From DASSUW01 sp963730535 (GTDB taxonomy: Bacteria > Actinomycetota > Thermoleophilia > Solirubrobacterales > Solirubrobacteraceae): 64,000 nucleotides of DNA. A program made the translations under genes and the position numbers. The notes beneath the pieces were generated by a model, which saw only the letters and a list, made by a program, of their open reading frames with translations, was not told the origin of the DNA and did no database searches. Shown in pieces: positions 62,560 through 64,000 of the stretch (positions are counted from its first letter, which is position 1; each line of letters opens with the position of its first letter). The DNA lies in the NCBI GenBank assembly GCA_963730535.1, contig CAVSRU010000003.1:372001-436000 (forward strand), written 5' to 3'.

Positions 62560-62661
62560 TCAGCTCGCGGGCGAGGGTGCGGCCGCGTCCACCGGCGCAC
62601 CGACGACGAGCACCGCCGCTGCCAGCACGATGACGGTCGTGACGGGCCGGATAGGGGCCAC
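62560..62661 (-). CDS. Possible 33-residue membrane peptide
   Basis: GTG at 62659-62661, preceded by GGGAGG, to TGA at 62560. Reads APIRPVTTVIVLAAAVLVVG and ends VDAAAPSPAS: one hydrophobic helix and a short tail. GC-rich codons fit the genome. It could also be chance; no family recognised. Confidence 0.25.
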   Translation of the reverse strand: MAPIRPVTTVIVLAAAVLVVGAPVDAAAPSPAS

Positions 62662-62722
62662 CCTCCCGCCCCGGCGGCGTGCCCGCAACCGGCGGCGGGG
62701 TGCGTCAGCATGCGCCGCGGCG

Positions 62723-63100
62723 ATGAGCGTCTTCCGGGAGGCCGAGATCCGCTACCTGGCCGGCGGCCGGCAGCTCGGCCGGATCGCGACGGTGGGCGCG
62801 GACGGCACGCCGCACGTGGTGCCGGTCGCCTGGATCTACAACGCGGCGCGCGACACGATCGACGTCGGGGGCCACGAGCTCGAGCGGACGAAGAAGTTCC
62901 GCGACGTGGGCCGGACGAGACGAGTCGCGATCGTGATCGACGATCTGGAGAGCACCGATCCCTGGCGGCCGCGCGGGATCGAGGTCCGCGGGCGCGGGGA
63001 GGCGATCACGCTGCCGACGCCGCTGATCCGCATCCATCCCGAGCGGATCGTCAGCTGGGGGATCGAACCGCAACGCAGCGCACGGACGGTGGCGCCGTAG
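62723..63100 (+). CDS. PPOX-class F420-dependent protein
   Basis: 125 residues of the split-barrel pyridoxamine-oxidase-like fold: FREAEIRYLAGGRQLGRIATVGADGTPHVVPVAWIYN, then KFRDVGRTRRVAIVIDD and GIEVRGRGEAI, typical of the actinobacterial F420-binding TIGR04023 type. ATG 62723. Likely reduces small aromatics or quinones with F420H2. Confidence 0.85.
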   Translation: MSVFREAEIRYLAGGRQLGRIATVGADGTPHVVPVAWIYNAARDTIDVGGHELERTKKFRDVGRTRRVAIVIDDLESTDPWRPRGIEVRGRGEAITLPTPLIRIHPERIVSWGIEPQRSARTVAP

Positions 63101-63177
63101 ACATGCTCACCCTGCGAGTGGGAGGATGACCTGACGGTCAATTACCGCCGCTACGGCTAGCGCAAAGGAGGTTCGGC

Positions 63178-63396
63178 ATGGCGGATCGACAGCAGGAGGC
63201 GTGGGGCGGCGACGTGGGGATGCCCCGGTGGCTTCGCCGGGCGCTTCGGCGGCCCGATCCCCTCGGCCCGACTGAAGAGGCGGCCCACGAGGCGCGGAAG
63301 CCTCAACCCGGGCCGTCGGTTCTCGAGAACGCCAACAAGGCGTCGGTCGGGGCGATGGCCGACCTCTATCGCGAAGGTCGCACCAAACGCCGGTAG
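63178..63396 (+). CDS. Small basic protein, 72 residues
   Basis: Very good ribosome site AAAGGAGG at 63165-63172 before ATG 63178. Sequence contains GMPRWLRRALRRPDPLGPTE and SVLENANKASVGAMADLYRE; predicted helical, mixed charge. No family recognised. The strong ribosome site supports real translation. Confidence 0.6.
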   Translation: MADRQQEAWGGDVGMPRWLRRALRRPDPLGPTEEAAHEARKPQPGPSVLENANKASVGAMADLYREGRTKRR

Positions 63397-63425
63397 CTTC
63401 TCCGCTCCCGGGTTAGAGTCGGTTC

Positions 63426-63584
63426 GTGGCAGGACCCACCGCCAGCGGATCGCTCGTGACGATCGCCGACGACGGCGTCGGCGGTGCCGATCCGAAAGGC
63501 GGCTCAGGCGTCCGCGGCCTCGTCGACCGCGCCGAGGCCGTCGGCGGACGCCTGGAGATCGTGAGCCCGCCGGGGCGCGGATAG
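63426..63584 (+). pseudogene. C-terminal fragment of a histidine kinase
   Basis: Frame from GTG 63426 to TAG 63582 reads LVTIADDGVGGADPKGGSGV then RGLVDRAEAVGGRLEIVSPP. This is the G-box end of a NarL-type sensor kinase ATPase domain (DDGVGG; GLxDRxEAxGGxLxIxSPPGxG). All upstream domains are missing. Confidence 0.7.
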
Positions 63585-64000
63585 CACGCGCCGGAGCAGC
63601 GTCCGCTGCCGTGTGACGTCGAGTGCGCGATAACCGCTGCAGAGTTGGTGCAGCTCACCAGGGCTGCGCGTTCCGGCGCGCCCGTGGGCGGTGGCGAGGT
63701 TGTCGAGCAGTAGGAGCTCTCCGGGGCCCAGGCGGACGCGATGCTCCACGGCGTCGAGTGTGAGGCCGTGGCGAGCGAAGTGGGCTCGCTCCTCGGCGAG
63801 AGACGCGAACTCCATTCCGCAGAGCACGTCCGAGGGCAGCGACGGGCTGTCGTCGGCCGCCTCGACGATGCGCGCGAGGATGCCCTCGACGGAGCCCTCG
63901 GTGCAATATCCGCGCAGCCTGGACACGAGTGTGCGGTGCGCGGACCACGTGCGCTGCGCGAGCAGGCGCCTGAGCGGGACCACGCGGGTCAGGGCGGTGG
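63504..64000 (-). CDS. TauD/TfdA-like dioxygenase, C-terminal part
   Basis: Incomplete at the right edge. The frame reads LLDNLATAHGRAGTRSPGEL followed by HQLCSGYRAL and LLRRVLSAPR. The HG-R-G-R pattern supplies the distal His and the 2-oxoglutarate Arg of Fe(II)/2OG dioxygenases of the TauD/TfdA (clavaminate synthase-like) group. The HxD part would be outside the window. The last ~25 codons overlap the kinase fragment on the other strand, so the true stop may have been altered. Confidence 0.6.
   Translation of the reverse strand, partial: TALTRVVPLRRLLAQRTWSAHRTLVSRLRGYCTEGSVEGILARIVEAADDSPSLPSDVLCGMEFASLAEERAHFARHGLTLDAVEHRVRLGPGELLLLDNLATAHGRAGTRSPGELHQLCSGYRALDVTRQRTLLRRVLSAPRRAHDLQASADGLGAVDEAADA

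Overview
The window is GC-rich bacterial chromosome (codon third positions are mostly G or C) built around a replication-origin gene cluster. The gene set (PknB/FhaA/FhaB/PstP/RodA/PbpA block, DUF4446, DciA next to recF, F420-type PPOX protein, FliA/WhiG-type sigma factor, many GTG starts and 4-base gene overlaps) points to Actinomycetota, most likely the Thermoleophilia/Solirubrobacterales branch. That placement is inference from gene content, not from a search.

Layout. 0-10 kb: housekeeping and transport genes (hemB end, an ABC-2 exporter pair, AI-2E-type permease, YmdB-like phosphodiesterase, a nucleotide pyrophosphatase-type enzyme, an aminotransferase coupled to a D-Ala-D-Ala ligase, BFN nuclease-like protein). 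10-12.6 kb: a decayed island holding two head-to-head redox pseudogenes (CcdA-thioredoxin and thioredoxin-reductase-like), ending at tRNA-Ile(GAT). 12.7-27.5 kb: the origin region. Reading leftward from dnaA are rpmH, rnpA, yidD, yidC, jag, a lone LAGLIDADG protein, rsmG, parA and parB; reading rightward are dnaA, dnaN, recF, dciA, gyrB and gyrA. parB carries a one-base frameshift, and the only parS-like sequence is split into two perfect half-sites 13 bp apart. 27.5-28.1 kb: a self-contained, hairpin-rich transcription unit and a repeat element. 28-31 kb: HNH nuclease, pheA, DUF4446 and a membrane-anchored protein. 31.4-42.6 kb: a Ser/Thr phosphorylation and cell-wall operon with two kinases, two FHA proteins, a PP2C phosphatase, RodA, PbpA and a second Ddl, met tail to tail by a third kinase. 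43-46 kb: csrA, a flagellar-type sigma factor, flaG and a fliD remnant. 46-64 kb: accessory genes (cupins, four VOC proteins window-wide, M14 carboxypeptidase, slipin, hydrolases, ECF sigma factor with SnoaL domain) mixed with gene fragments.

The most distinctive signal outside genes is a family of four intergenic inverted-repeat elements (about 4.5, 15.7, 27.9 and 46.6 kb). They share a GTCAAC-kGCGGC arm core in two arm variants, and all lie at gene 3' ends. Three of them carry internal hairpins. Other points worth following are the post-gyrA RNA candidate, the split parS, the orphan LAGLIDADG gene in the origin operon, the tandem-repeat QERYYSSY surface protein, an unusually long GyrB, and repeated signs of gene decay.
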